Source of the DNA: Adiantum capillus-veneris
Taxonomy: Eukaryota; Streptophyta; Polypodiopsida; Polypodiales; Pteridaceae
Assembly (NCBI GenBank): GCA_014529385.2
Contig: CM043952.1
Location: 54,952,119 to 55,016,118, forward strand
Reading direction: 5' to 3'
Length of the DNA: 64,000 nt
In this document: piece by piece, positions 34,426-46,370 of the stretch
Layout: each line of letters begins with the position of its first letter
Position numbering within the stretch: the first letter of the stretch is position 1
Made by a program: the position numbers and the translations under genes
The notes under the pieces: model-generated
What the model saw: the letters and a program-made list of their open reading frames with translations, nothing else
What the model was told of the DNA's origin: nothing
The model's database searches: none

Positions 34426-36850
34426 ATGAACCTAATATCTGGTCGTGTACTAGGAAATCAGGACATACTTGAAGAAACCTCCATTAGAGTATCCACTAAA
34501 GAAAGCGTGAATCAAGACAATTCTTTGCACACTATCCTTGAAGAAGTCTCAGATACTTTCTCAGATTCAACATCTGAAATGTCTTCTTATTCGACTCACT
34601 TGGAAACCGGAACGACAATGCGCTATAAGCATATACTCTCTTTTTATAAGACTAATCGCCATGGAGCTCAGGTTTACCTAGGTCCTAATGAAGAGTATGC
34701 TATTCGCATTAATGACATGGTATTGAGTTCGAAGAGGAGATTAAACGAACAAGGAAAAAGGTGCATGGATAGAAACAGAACTCAGTATTTACAAGTCGAA
34801 GACCCTGATGTGATAGAAAAATAGGGGTTAGAAGTAAATACCATAATTCCAGATATGGCCGCAAAAGAAGGACCACCAACTTTAGAATTCAAGGGATACG
34901 ATCAAGTTGATTTGAAGCCTTTGAAACGGCTTAGTACTGATAATCCTAGGATCGCAGTCTATTGTTGGGAGGATAGAAATGTAAAAGATCTTCTGTGGAC
35001 TTCGCATGCCAAATCAGGATAATAACGCCCATGAAGATCATCTATATCTTCAAGATCAAGGATAAGGGGTCAGTAGATCTATCAACCTACATGTTTAGGG
35101 ATTGTTATAACAACAACTTTGTTATGATGACTCCTGAGGAGATGGAACAAACCAAATATCAAGGGTATTCAATAAGGGATTGGATATTGGGCCAAGGACC
35201 AGAAACTATTCCAAGAGATGAACAGCGTGAGAGATCTTCTGGGAGTAATGTTAAGAAACCAAAAACCACCTTGGGTGACACTAAAGCCAGTCCAGGGCTA
35301 CATGAGTCACTATTTTCAACAGACTGGTTTGAAGGACTTGGAAGAGGACCAACTGCCAGGAGACCGGGAGTTGAACCAAATAGACGTGTCAGACCAGCTG
35401 ATTTTCAAACATGGGTCAGAAAATACAGTGGATCAGGGAAACCATACGACCACTTAGTAAGCTTTAAGCAACTGCTAAGAGCAGAACGCATATTCGATTT
35501 CCATACTCAATTCGAGGGGTTTGGAATGACATTAAAAGGGAAAGCATTGACATGGTTCCAAAAAATTCTACCAAGGTCAATCATGGACTTGAACACATTA
35601 GCTCAAGGATTTGTAGCTGCTTGTTCTAAAACGGGGATCAAACACAATACGGTAGCTCAAATCTACAGCTTTAAATAGAAACATGGTGAGTCTGTTAGGG
35701 ATTGTGTGACTCGAATGAAACAATACATTGCCAGATGCCCAGGGCTACAGATACCTACAGAAGAACGACTAGTATCATTGTTTCTAGAGGGACTGCTAAA
35801 CAAAGAACTTCATGCTATACTCTATAGCAAGAAGCATACAACCCTAGAAGAGTGTGTGTCAGATGCTATTGACTTAGGAGACAATTGTGATATTTTTAAC
35901 GAAGAGGATGTCCCTAAGGATAACCAAAGTGAGAAAACAACATCCACTAAACCAGCACAAGTGGGAACAACTGCTGCAACACCACTTTCATCCATAGAAG
36001 ACATGCTCAAAAGAATGAATAACATGCAAAAAGCATCTATGAGGGGACTAGGGCAATGGATACCTCAACAAAGACAACCAACTAGACCGCAGAAATGGTG
36101 TGCAATTGAGGATAAATGGACCAACCATGAGACCACTGAGTGCTACTACCGACCAAGGTATGATGGGAATGTTCAGTACGTGCCTATGAGGCCACAAGGA
36201 CAACCCATGTACAGATACCAGCCTAACATGGCACCAGCTCAAAGACCACCTATGGGTATGGAAAGACCTCAACCCATGTTGGGTCAACAACCTCCGTATC
36301 CAGGACATAATGCAGTGCTTATAAAGTACATGCATTCAGAAGGAGTCATAGATGAACAAGCACTAGTGCCTGTTACACCCTATGCTGAGCCTAGTCAACC
36401 TACAATAATGGTAGAAGGAGATTGGTATAATTCACATCCACCACCAATGGAAAAACCTGTGACTTATGCTTCACCAGAGCTTGCACCAATGTACTATGTA
36501 GCTAATCAAGGTGTTAGACCTCCTATGGTAAGACCCATGGTTAAGCCAAGAATGAGAAACTGTCATAACTGTGGTGCAGATGATCATTGAAAAAATGAAT
36601 GTCCAAAGCCTGACAAGAACCTTAAGCAAGTTGAAGATTATTGCATACAATGTTGCAAAAAGGGAGGACACTTCCCGGAAGATTGTCTCAAAAATCCTTT
36701 AAACAAGGATAAAACAGTAGTAAACGTAGTCCAAGTGATACATAGTAGCTCATCTGAGAGTGCACAGATTGTTCCAATCAAGGGAATCACTAGAGCTCCT
36801 CTGATGATTCAGAGAATACAAAAATTGCCTCTCAAAAGACCAAAGAAGTA
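34426..36850 (+). pseudogene. Giant gypsy gag
   Basis: Structural capsid/nucleocapsid protein, decayed. An N-terminal part is open at 34426-34824 and continues in frame to 35023. Frame of 34995-36848 carries the retrotransposon gag core (YSGSGKPYDHLVSFKQLL, GMTLKGKALTWFQ at 35420-35560; RMKQYIARCPGL; LFLEGL), then a Pro/Met/Gln-rich region and two zinc knuckles, CHNCGADDH-stop-KNEC (36558) and CIQCCKKGGHFPEDC (36642). In-frame stops at 35676 (TAG) and 36588 (TGA). Longer than most gypsy gags. The frame then moves before the protease segment. Confidence 0.88.
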
Positions 36851-36931
36851 GAAGCAAAAGGTCTGAGATGAGAAGGTAGAAACAAAAGGCTGAAATCAAG
36901 GAGAAAGCAAATAAGCTATTTCCAGGAAAAG

Positions 36932-37740
36932 GTGAAAGAAACTGAAAGCAAAATCAAAGAAACAACCGTGAAATCTAGAGGATCAATTTTGGTTGATAAA
37001 ATTTTTGAGCCTATTAATGCAGCCTTGGAAGCCTACCAAGAAGGACTTAAAGCAAGCCAAAACATGGAAAACAAATGGAAAAACTATCCTTCTCCAGACA
37101 TGGAAGCAGCTAAGCTTGAAGCTTATAAAAATTTGGTAAGAATCACGCAAGAAATGCTGGAAAAACAAAAACCCAAGCTTGTAAGTATGGCAAAACGTGA
37201 GGAGCTTGTGGTAAGAGACAATCAAGAAAAATATGAAGTGGTGGTAGAACCCCACATTGAAACAAAAGAGCCAAAACTTATAATGCCGGACAGCGAAAAT
37301 GCCTTAGGCGGAATTCCATTCATAGAGGAAAACTGGCTAGGACACTTATGGAAAAAAGTTAGAGAGATGAATGATGGGAGCCTAACTCTGAAGTAAGCTC
37401 CTATAGAGGAAGTTTGGTTAGACAATCTACCTCCTAATATGGACATGGATGTACAATCCTTGTATGGGGATTGCAGATCTGAAGCTTCAGGAATGTTGAA
37501 ACCATTGACCTTGAAAACATTACCCTCTTACCCGAGAGATAACGAAGATGAATCCATAGTGTGTAAGACCACTCAAGTAAAAAGAGTGGAACAGACCCTA
37601 GAAGTAGACAACATCCATTCAATCATGTCTACGCCCATCCAATGCACTCTTACTTTGGGAAAGATGTTAAAACTCAGACCATATTTATCGAATGATCTAC
37701 AGAAAACCCTAGAGAAGGTGGGGATAACGGGGCTAGTCGC
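36932..37740 (+). pseudogene. Gypsy gag-protease linker
   Basis: Lys/Glu-rich helical stretch (36932-37396) and continuation 37439-37740 in the same frame across a TAA at 37394. No known domain. Its last codons join in frame to 41540 once Copia-3 is removed, so it is the spacer between gag and the protease. Confidence 0.7.
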
Positions 37741-37743
37741 AAA

Positions 37744-37932
37744 TGAAGGGGATCGGGGAGCACCACAAACGGAGAGTGAGAGAGAGAAGGAGACACACCC
37801 ACATCGTGGGTGGGGAGACTGTGAAGTGGCAGCTCCCCCTATACAATATACTCACTATAAGTATAGGGTAACAGTGGGCAGGCGCCCATGACCTGGGCGA
37901 CCGGTCAAGGCACATAGGCCTTAGCCCCAACA
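37744..37932 (-). repeat. Copia-3 3' LTR
   Basis: 189 bp, TGAAGGGGATCGGGGAGC to CCCCAACA as written on +. Pairs with 41345-41535 and with both Copia-4 LTRs. Confidence 0.95.
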
Positions 37933-38007
37933 ACCTCCCACTTAAAGGCCAATGTGCCGTTAAGCAAGATCTACTAGTGTACAACTAATAGAAGGTGAGA
38001 TATTCTC

Positions 38008-39983
38008 TCAACCTATGCCCACTGACTCTCGATGAGCTAGTGCATCCGGCTCTACTGATAGACAAACATCCCGCTGCGGAAGCCACACAGAGCTAGCTCC
38101 AAGCTCTGCAAAGAGTCTACAAGAGCTCATGCACTCCTGTAAGTATCGGTCCAATACTTGCAAACCTCCCCTATGCTCTATGCCGAGATCAGTCATCGAA
38201 CAACTAATCAACCCTGCTGCAAATGCTCCCACTGCAGCTGCTATGTTGGGCCTCGAGATCAGCATCTCATACATGAGGACACCGAACGTTGATGCAACCC
38301 TGGCAACCTCTGCCACCTCCAACTCAGAACTCAACTCATGGCAATCCTGTCCCCTATCATGGAGACCACTGAATGCCGATGCAATGCTAGCGGGCCCTGC
38401 TAGCTCTACGGAGCATGCATCAACATATATATCCCTAGCAATAGGCATCTCTGACTGACAAGGCGTGTCAGCCACATGCATCTCCTGACTGTCCGCAAAA
38501 GATGCATCAACCTATCGTGCAACCTCAGAGCAAACCAGCTGCTCTAGGTGTCTGCTGGAAGACATATCCTGCACAACTATATCCCCATGCTCACTATCGA
38601 GCATAGAAAGGAATGATTGCATAATCGCTGACATCTCAGTCTCCTCTACAATCATCCACTGCAAACATGACCACTCAATTTGCTGTGACTCACTAGAGCT
38701 CTCATGCTCTAACTCCATATGCATAGACTCTTGCACAACGTCCTCCTATCGTGACTCACTAGAGCAAGACCGCTCTACCTGTCTATCCTGCATAGAAGTA
38801 TCTCACACAACTGACTCTCTGCTTTGCTCAGTCACTAGCAAAGCATGCATGTCTGACTCTATCACCTCTCTGTGTGACTGCTCAAGTCGTGCCCCAACTG
38901 TGTGCACAACGAGCTCACTACTCTGCACTCCATGCAAAGCACCCTGCAATCCATGAGCAAAAGAGACTGTCCGAGTCTCTCGCTCTCTGCATGGCTGTAA
39001 CAAGATTGAGACTCGACCATCTCGCACCAGTACTACGTGCAATGGGTACCATGTGCCAACTCTAGCACCTCTCGCAATCACCAGCGAACCCAAATGCAAC
39101 ACAAAAGATCGCTCAAGCAGCGATACCCGACATCCACTATCCCGTAACTGTCTGACTGAGATCAAATCCCTTCTCAGATCTGGCACATAACGCACATGAC
39201 GCAGGGTAAATCTCATACCACTGGGAAGGACAAACATACGTCTCCTGCACCCTCAATGTCATACACAACACCATCAGCCATGTGCACACAACCAAGTCTC
39301 CCACTAGAAAACGTGCTAAACCACTCACGATGCGACGTGACATGGAAAGTAGCATCTGAATCTAGTAACCAATGTGAAGACAATGTGCAATCCGATATGT
39401 AATCCGTAGACATAAGATCGTCTGAAGACAAGCTAGATGTAAATGTGACATCGCCGTCACAAGCATACTCAATAACCACCGTACTGATCTCACTAGCATC
39501 TTTCATGCCCAAATCTGCATCACCCATCTGTCGCCTCCGTTGTCTCAAACGCCTGAAACATCGACGCCTAATGTGCCCTCTATGTCCACAATGCCAACAT
39601 GTCAAGTCTCTATGCCGTCGAGACTTGCGTGTGGGACCAATCTCTCCCATGGACATAGAAGTGGGACTAGACTCCCCTGTAGACATGGATGTCGCGTACA
39701 TAGCATGTAAACTCTGCCATAAAGCATGAGTTGTAGTCTCCCTTGAGACCTGCCAGTCAACAGACTTAACCAGATGCAAATGAATCGTAGACATGGCTAA
39801 CTCATCAAGATCCTTCCAATCATCATCACGCATAGACTTGGGCTTCGCCGATAAACCACGCAAGGGTTTATCCTGCTCCAAATCCGTCAATGCAACAAGC
39901 ATATGCTCCTTCCAAGCAACAAAATCTGCACCATCAAACTATGTCAGACTATAACGCTGGAAGTCAAATGAAAAATCAGCCAT
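38008..39983 (-). pseudogene. Copia-3 gag-protease fused to RT remnant
   Basis: ATG 39983 (MADFSFDFQRYSLT, then a TAG). Gag with zinc knuckle CWHCGHRGHIRRRC (about 39590), protease WLLDSDATFHVTSHREW (about 39345) in which DSGA has become DSDA, then the gag-pre-integrase stretch LRHVRYVPDLRRDLISV. The integrase is missing. A Ser/Glu-rich stretch joins directly to VASTFGVLMYEMLISRPNI (about 38270), the counterpart of the end of the copia RT (YASAVGSLMYAM...TRPDIA in Copia-1). RNase H is missing too. Confidence 0.88.
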
Positions 39984-41344
39984 AATGCTCACAAAAGAGC
40001 AACCAACAATGAGTAGAAAATGTCAACCAAATCAGCCCTAAACTTGCTCGAATCGCATCAACAAAAGTCTGCAAATATGGCTGCAAATCAGCCCCAAAAT
40101 TCAGCTCTTAAACACCTGCATAAACAAGTCACAAACGTGTCCCAGATCAGCCTACAACTGAGCCATACATGGACACCTGCAAAGAGGAAACAATTGCTGA
40201 AAATTCAGTGCCCAAATAAGCCCTCAAACCTGCCTGTAAACTTGTAAACCTGTAGCTGAAACCTGCTGAAAAACCTCAAGCCATTAGTGCTCGAATCCGG
40301 CTACCTAGCTCGTAGCCACACAAGCATACATCACAACATTCACTCTTGTGAGTGTGTCAAGATAACTGTACGCCTGTCAAACCGTGAGCTAATCACCAAG
40401 CCCACACTGTGCGGTATCGATGCATACACACGCACAAATCTCCCACCTACAGAGAACACAGAACGCAAATGCTGAGTGCAACCCGCAATCTCTACCTAGA
40501 TCGCATAAATGATGCGCATAAAACTCCTGGGAAAATTTCGCCAGAGTTTCGTCAGTAAAACGGCCACAAAACCAGTAACCAAACTGACTGCACGCTCAAA
40601 ACCATGAGCAACCAAAGTGCATCAAACCGCACTCCAAATGCATGCACCAATCTCCACACTTTGCATACATCATTGCAAACACCTGCAAATCTAGTACACA
40701 AATATCTGCTCTACCTGTGACTGCCAAAAAACATGCTCGAGGCATACATTGCTGAGCTCAAAATGCAATCACATTAGTCTCCCTGAGAATCAAACCACAT
40801 AAGGCATACATCGTATCCTCCCACCTCTGAGGAAACTTGCAGCAAATATCACTCTCACATCTGAGAGCAAACCATGTGTGGAATCCTCGACACACAATAA
40901 ACAACTGCTGCTGCAGAAAATTCAACGTTCAGAATTTTAAAATTTTGATATGACGAGCGCATCCGGAGCGTGCCAAAAGCCCAAGGTAGACTCCTGGATC
41001 ACATGTATCCGAGTCCGAGTGTGAAAGCTATGCCAAAAACCTCCGTTTCGGCCCAAAAACGCAGCATAAACTGCCAAAAGAGGGCTGAAAAAATGCAGCT
41101 CCTCAATCGTAGCTCGAATGAAGTTTTTGATGGCTCGAATGGCTTCGAAAGGGGGGTAAAACGCCAGGACGTCTGTTGGAAATGCTCTCGGAAAGCTGAA
41201 TTTGCCGATGCCGAAGTCGAAACCCTGTTTGCACTCTTGAAAGTGTGCGCGCACGGACGCGATTTCGGGAATGAAACTGGCTCTCCGCTGTTGTCGTGAC
41301 TGTGCACACACGCGCTCCCTCCGCACCTACGCTCTGATACCAAT
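39984..41344 (-). other. Copia-3 leader, non-coding
   Basis: About 1.36 kb between the gag start and the primer-binding site, unusually long for a copia leader. Contains no recognisable domain. A - strand ORF at 40937-41326 is without motif. Confidence 0.6.
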
Positions 41345-41535
41345 TGAAGGGGATCGGGGAGCACCACAGACGGAGAGTGAGAGAGAGAGAAGGAGAGACA
41401 CACACGATGTGGGTGGGGAGACTGTGAAGTGGCAGCTCCCCTTATACAATATACTCACTATCAGTATAGGGTAACAGTGGGCGGGCGCCCATGACTTGGG
41501 CGACCGGTCAAGGCACATAGGCCTTAACCCCAACA
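41345..41535 (-). repeat. Copia-3 5' LTR
   Basis: 191 bp. On + it follows ...GCTCTGATACCAAT and ends CCCCAACA. Differs from 37744-37932 by about six substitutions and some small indels. Confidence 0.95.
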
Positions 41536-41544
41536 TCAAAAATT

Positions 41545-42104
41545 TTGAAACACGAAATGGACAACAAAGAGATTCAATCTGTTCCAATGAGAAAAGTCAG
41601 AGAATATTATGAAGGGGAAGAAGGAAACACCACCCTTCCAGTGAAATATAATGACATTGAAACCATGGCAATGCTGGATAGTGGAGCAGACATAGCCATA
41701 GCCATGAAAGCAGTATGGGAATTCTAGGGACAGCTAGCCATTAGACAAATTCAAATGCAATTGCAATTGGCTGATGGACACATCGAAAGACCCTTGGACT
41801 GCTTGAAAAAGTGATAGTTAATTCCTGTGGGATTGAAAATTAACACATGTTTTCCATAGTAGACTTTGGGAAAAAACTCAATTACAAAATCATACTGGGA
41901 AGACCTTTCATGAGACAGGTACAACTTATCCAAGATTGGGGAAACAAATATTTGTATTTGAAGCAAGTGGCATCTATAACAAGGGTTAATCTAAAAGATC
42001 ACACTTATAGAGATGTCATGAAAACGCCCATACAAGAGTTTGATTCAGTCTCTTCAGCTGAAACTAAGCTTCCATCGTGGTTGAATAAAGACACTCCTAT
42101 TTGA
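41545..42104 (+). pseudogene. Giant gypsy protease (first retropepsin domain)
   Basis: Retroviral-type aspartic protease that would process the polyprotein. MAMLDSGADIAIA has the catalytic Asp at codon 41677. The domain ends with YKIILGRPFMRQ (about 41880). A TAG at 41725 and a frame change between 41727 and 41847 break it. Its position between gag and RT is standard for gypsy. Confidence 0.88.
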
Positions 42105-42779
42105 ATGTGTGGAGCTTCAGAAAATGGGAGTTTAAAACGAGAAGAATGTATTTTAGAAAGAGATTGCACGGATGAAGCCTATGTACCTGAACCCTTTCCA
42201 GAGCATTTGTTTGAGCCACTTGAGTGGACTCAAATTTTAGCAACAATGGATGTATGTGTGAATATGTCAATGCCTACTCAATTTTGCAATGAGGACGGCT
42301 ATGACATAATTCCCATCCAAATGATTTCAACCTTCTACATTGAAGATGAAATTGAGGAACCCAAGGACTTGATGAAAGCTCAACAAGTCTTTTCAGACCT
42401 CTACTATGATGCAACAGATGAGTTAGAAGAACACTTAGCTACCTCAAAAGTTTCGGGGTCAGAAAAAGAACATGTGAGAGCTAAGCTACTTATGAAAGGA
42501 GGGGAGGAAAAGTTTTTTGACTTTCCTAACCATAAATCAAGAAGAAAAAAATGGTATAGACGAAAAAGAGACACCAGAAACGTGAAAGCTAGACCTATGC
42601 CATCAGTCTCCACTAGAACACAATTCCTGATGCTGGTAGATGCACATGATTGTGTCAAGGACAAAATCAATGGCAAATATCCTTCAAACAAAAACCCAAA
42701 AATGTCAAAAACATCGAGAAAAACGAGGAAGGATACTCAAGCAAAACTGAAAAGACAGGAAAAGGAGGACACGAGTTGA
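42105..42779 (+). pseudogene. Gypsy spacer between protease and RT
   Basis: Same frame as the end of the protease. Acidic first half, Lys/Arg-rich second half (SRRKKWYRRKRD; KMSKTSRKTRKD). No family recognised. It leads into the RT with a one-base frame change at about 42780-42800. Confidence 0.65.
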
Positions 42780-42801
42780 GTGGATAAAGAAGTATCAAGA
42801 G

Positions 42802-44400
42802 TTGAAAAAAGCTCTAAAGAAGAGATATACAACCAAAATGGAAACCACAAAAGAGGATGGTAAAGATGTAATGAGTGTTCCATCCCATTATAAGAAATAT
42901 ACTCTCCAAGATCGAAAAATCATAGTTGAACAACTTGTTAGAGAACTAAGAAAACAGGGCGAGTCCTACGAAGGGCCTAAAAATGCAAAAAAGATAGAAT
43001 TAGCTGAACCAGGAGAAGAGCCTAGGCCTGCCTACATTGCAAATGACCTAACAGAAGAAGAAGAAGAGATTTTGTTAAGCGTTCTAAAAGAATACCGAGA
43101 TATCTTTGCTTGGTCTTACAAAGATCTCCAGGGTGTTGATCCAGAAATCTGTCAACATATCATACCCATGAGAGATGATGCAAAACCAAATAGACAAAGG
43201 CCATATACATATAATGAGAAATTTGCCAAGAAGATTAAAGAAGATATTGAAAAACTAAAGGAAGCCGGATTCATTTATGAAATTGAACACACAGATTGGG
43301 TGTCTCCAATTGTGGTAGTACCCAAGAAGAATGAAAAATTAAGAGTGTGTGTCAATCTCAAGAAAGTGAATGCAGCTACCATTAGAGACAACTTTCCTCT
43401 TCCAATCACTGAGCATGTGTTAGAACGAGTTGTAGGAAAAGAAGCTTACAGTTTCTTAGATGGCTTTTCAGGATACAATCAACTTTTGGTTGACCCAAAA
43501 GATCAGTCTAAAATTGCTTTTGCAATGGAATGGGATATTTTTGCATATCTTGTTATGCCTTTTGGGTTAACTAATGCTCTTGCCGCCTTCCAAATATTGA
43601 TGAGACATGCTTTTAAAGAATATCTTAAGAAATTCTTGGAAGTATATATGGATGATCTATGCGTACATTCATCAATCCGGGCTAATCATTTTGAACACCT
43701 CAAAAAGGTATTCAAAAAATGTAGACTTTATAGGATTTTCTTAAATCCTGAAAAGTGCACATTCATGGGTAGACAAGGAAAAATTCTTGGACATATAGTG
43801 TCTAAAAATGGAATAGCTACTGATAAGGATAAAATTCATGTTATTACTGATTTGCCTAGACCAACAACAGTCAAGGGGGTTCAAGCCTTCATGGGACATT
43901 GTGAATATTACAAACGGTTCATTTACATGTATGCTATAATTGCAAAACCCATGTATAGCTCGATTATACACTTTGAGTGGATTGAAGCGTGTGAAGAATC
44001 CTTCATGAAGCTTAAGCAAGCTCTCACTTCAGCTCCAATATTAAAAGCACCAGATTGGAATAAGATATTCCACATACATGTAGATGCTTCCAATTTTTCC
44101 ATAGAGTGTATATTAGCTCAACCAGGAGACGGAAAAATTGATTTTCCTATTTCTTATGCTAGCCGATAGTTGAACATGGTAGAAAAGAAATACACCACCA
44201 CTGAAAGGGAAGGATTAGGAATTATCTATGTCATAAAAAAGTATAGACATTACTTATTAGCAAACAAATTTGTGTTCTTTGTAGACCACCAAGCCTTATT
44301 GTACTTGGTCAACAAGCCATGCCGCATAGGAAGAATAGTGAGATGGTTTATCATTCTTCTGGAATTCGATTTCACTGTGTTGTAAAAAAAGGCACTACAC
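42802..44400 (+). pseudogene. Giant gypsy reverse transcriptase and RNase H
   Basis: RT: EICQHIIPM, WVSPIVVVPKKN, LRVCVNLKKVN, LPITEHVLERV, SFLDGFSGYNQ, MPFGLTNALAAFQ and catalytic VYMDDLCVHS (about 43640), with thumb LGHIVSKNGI. RNase H follows: HIHVDASNFSI (44080), YTTTEREGLGIIY (44200), HYLLANKFVFFVDHQAL (44250-44300). The only breaks are TAG at 44167 (CAG-type site) and a frame change at about 44375. This is the best preserved part of the element. Sequence style is Athila/Tat-like. I could not confirm whether a second, archaeal-type RNase H is present. Confidence 0.92.
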
Positions 44401-45835
44401 ATCAAAGAGCAGATCATTTGTCAAGGATTGTTTCAGGAGAATCACCTAAAGGAGTAGACGATGATCTACCAGATGCATATCTGTTCTCCGTAGAAATGAT
44501 ACCTCGATGGTCGAAAAATATGGTATCATTGATGACCATAGCTCAAGTGAATTCACAAATACCACTTCCTATTACAATCGGATTAATTGAGCAATCGGCT
44601 ATGTATCAATTACTAGCTGGTAGGCTATACAAAAGAAACCGAGATGGAATATTACCCTTATGCATTAATCCTGAAGAGAAAACCCAATACCTAAATCAAG
44701 CACATATTACCATAGTAGGACTTCACTTTGCGGAAGACCAAACTATGCAAAGGATCTTGAGACTTGGAGTATTTTGGGAAACTATGAGAAGTGATGTTCG
44801 CTCTTTTGTAAAGGATTGTCTTTAATGTCAAAAACATACACCTATACCTCATGTAACATTGTTCCAAATATCACCTGTTCCTAAGTGGAGTAACTATCTC
44901 GTTACTTACTTATTGATCCGAACATTTCTAGGGGATATGAGTAAACGCCGTCAAAGAGAAATTGAAACAAAAGCAAGAGACTATGCTCTTATTGGAAACC
45001 AATTGTATCGGAGAGGTAAGGATCAACATTTGCGTCTTTGTGAAAATGAAGACGAATATATTCCGATTATAGAACAAGCACATGATGGATTAGCTGGAGG
45101 TCACTTTTCTAGTGAAACCACCACAAGAGAAATCTTAATGGCACACATACGGTGGCCAACACTTTTTGCAGATGCCAAAGAATATGTTCGAAGGTGTGAT
45201 GTTTGTCAACCAACAAAAATGCCAACACGTGGAGATAGCATGCCCTTAAAACCAATGATGGGAGCTAGAGCTTTTGCAAAATGGAGTATAGACTTTGTTG
45301 GGCTAACACAGCCACCTACTTATAGAACCCACACTCAATATATCATTGTAGCTACGGACAATTTGACCAAGTGGGCTCAGGCTAAAGCAACTCAAAAGAA
45401 TGATGCCAGAACCACTGCCGCATTCTTATATGAGTATGTGTTCACAAGATATGGACTACCAATAGAAATTGGCAATGATAGGGGAACTCGTTTCCTTAAT
45501 GAGGTAATTGAGTATCTGCTTAATGGATTTATGGTCATCCATAACAAATCAGCTCCCTATCACCCACAAGCAAACGGACAAGCTGAGCATACGAATAAAA
45601 TTCCTAGCTCGGTATTCACTAAAGTGGTTAGTTCAGGAAGGACAGACTGGGAAATGAATCTCTTCATTCAAAACAGCTTTAAATGATACACCCCTTAACC
45701 TTGTTTATGGTCTTGATGCCATACTGCCAATAGAATTTCTATTGCCGACACTAAGGGTAGCAAAGGATCTTGAGTGGACTAGACATGAATTGTCAGAAGG
45801 ATTTGAAGATTTAGAAAATCTAGAGAGCAAAGGCT
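44400..45835 (+). pseudogene. Giant gypsy integrase with doubled zinc-binding module
   Basis: First HHCC-like module 44500-44835 (RLYKRNRDGILPLC, QAHITIVGLH, DCL-stop-CQ). Second module 44870-45215 (QLYRRGKDQHLRLC, QAHDGLAGGHF, RRCDVCQ). Catalytic core: WSIDFVGL (45290), IGNDRGTRF (45475), PYHPQANGQAEHTNK (45560). The C-terminal part with LVYGLDAILPIEFLLPTLR (45700-45760) is in another frame. Stops: TAA 44823 between the two Cys of the first module, TGA 45684. The core keeps D, D and E. The doubled module is unusual compared with the single one of the standard integrase. Confidence 0.9.
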
Positions 45836-46020
45836 AACAGCTATAGCTCACATCTATGCACAAAAGCGGAAACAAAGACAGTTTTTTGCTTCCCATTTAA
45901 TTACAAAAATCTTCAAAAAAGGAGACTTAGTTTTAGTCTATTCCCTTAAGCAACACATTCCTAAGTTTAAGAAAAGGGAAACGGAACGTTTATAATTGAA
46001 GATGTATCTCCAAGTGGAGT

Positions 46021-46370
46021 AGTTAAGCTATCCACCCTAGATGGTGAACCAATGGCTAATTGGATTAGTGGATGTCGTTTAAAAAAGTACAATTTGCCAC
46101 TAACCAATGAATTGCTAGAAAGAATGCATGCAGCCAAGCAAAGGAAGATAAAACGACAGCAGGATATTGATGGTGAACCAATGGCTAATTGGATTAGTTA
46201 AGCTATCCACCCTAGATGGTGAACCAATGGCTAATTGGATTAGTGGATGTCGTTTAAAAAAGTACAATTTGCCACTAACCAATGAATTGCTAGAAAGAAT
46301 TCATGCAGCCAAGCAAAGGAAGATAAAACGACAGCTGGATATTGATGAAGCCCAAGAGGAAGCTCGACTT
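46021..46370 (+). repeat. Recent tandem duplication, 175-bp unit
   Basis: AGTTAAGCTATCCACCCTAG starts at 46021 and 46196. The copies are nearly identical (few differences, such as ATGCATGCAGCC/ATTCATGCAGCC). As 175 is not a multiple of three, it shifts the frame at the end of the integrase region. It also includes the sequence before the second protease-like ORF. Confidence 0.93.

Larger units (their letters stand above)
37744..41535 (-). mobile_element. Copia-3, internally deleted copia element
   Basis: 3792 bp with LTRs 37744-37932 and 41345-41535, inverted tRNA-Met primer site (GCTCTGATACCA before 41345), polypurine tract after the left LTR and target duplication GCAAA/TCAAA (4 of 5 bases). 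Only gag-protease and a scrap of RT/RNase H remain; integrase and most of RT are gone. On its own strand the LTR starts TGTTGGGGTTAAGGCC, like Copia-1. Inserted between gypsy gag and protease. Confidence 0.93.
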
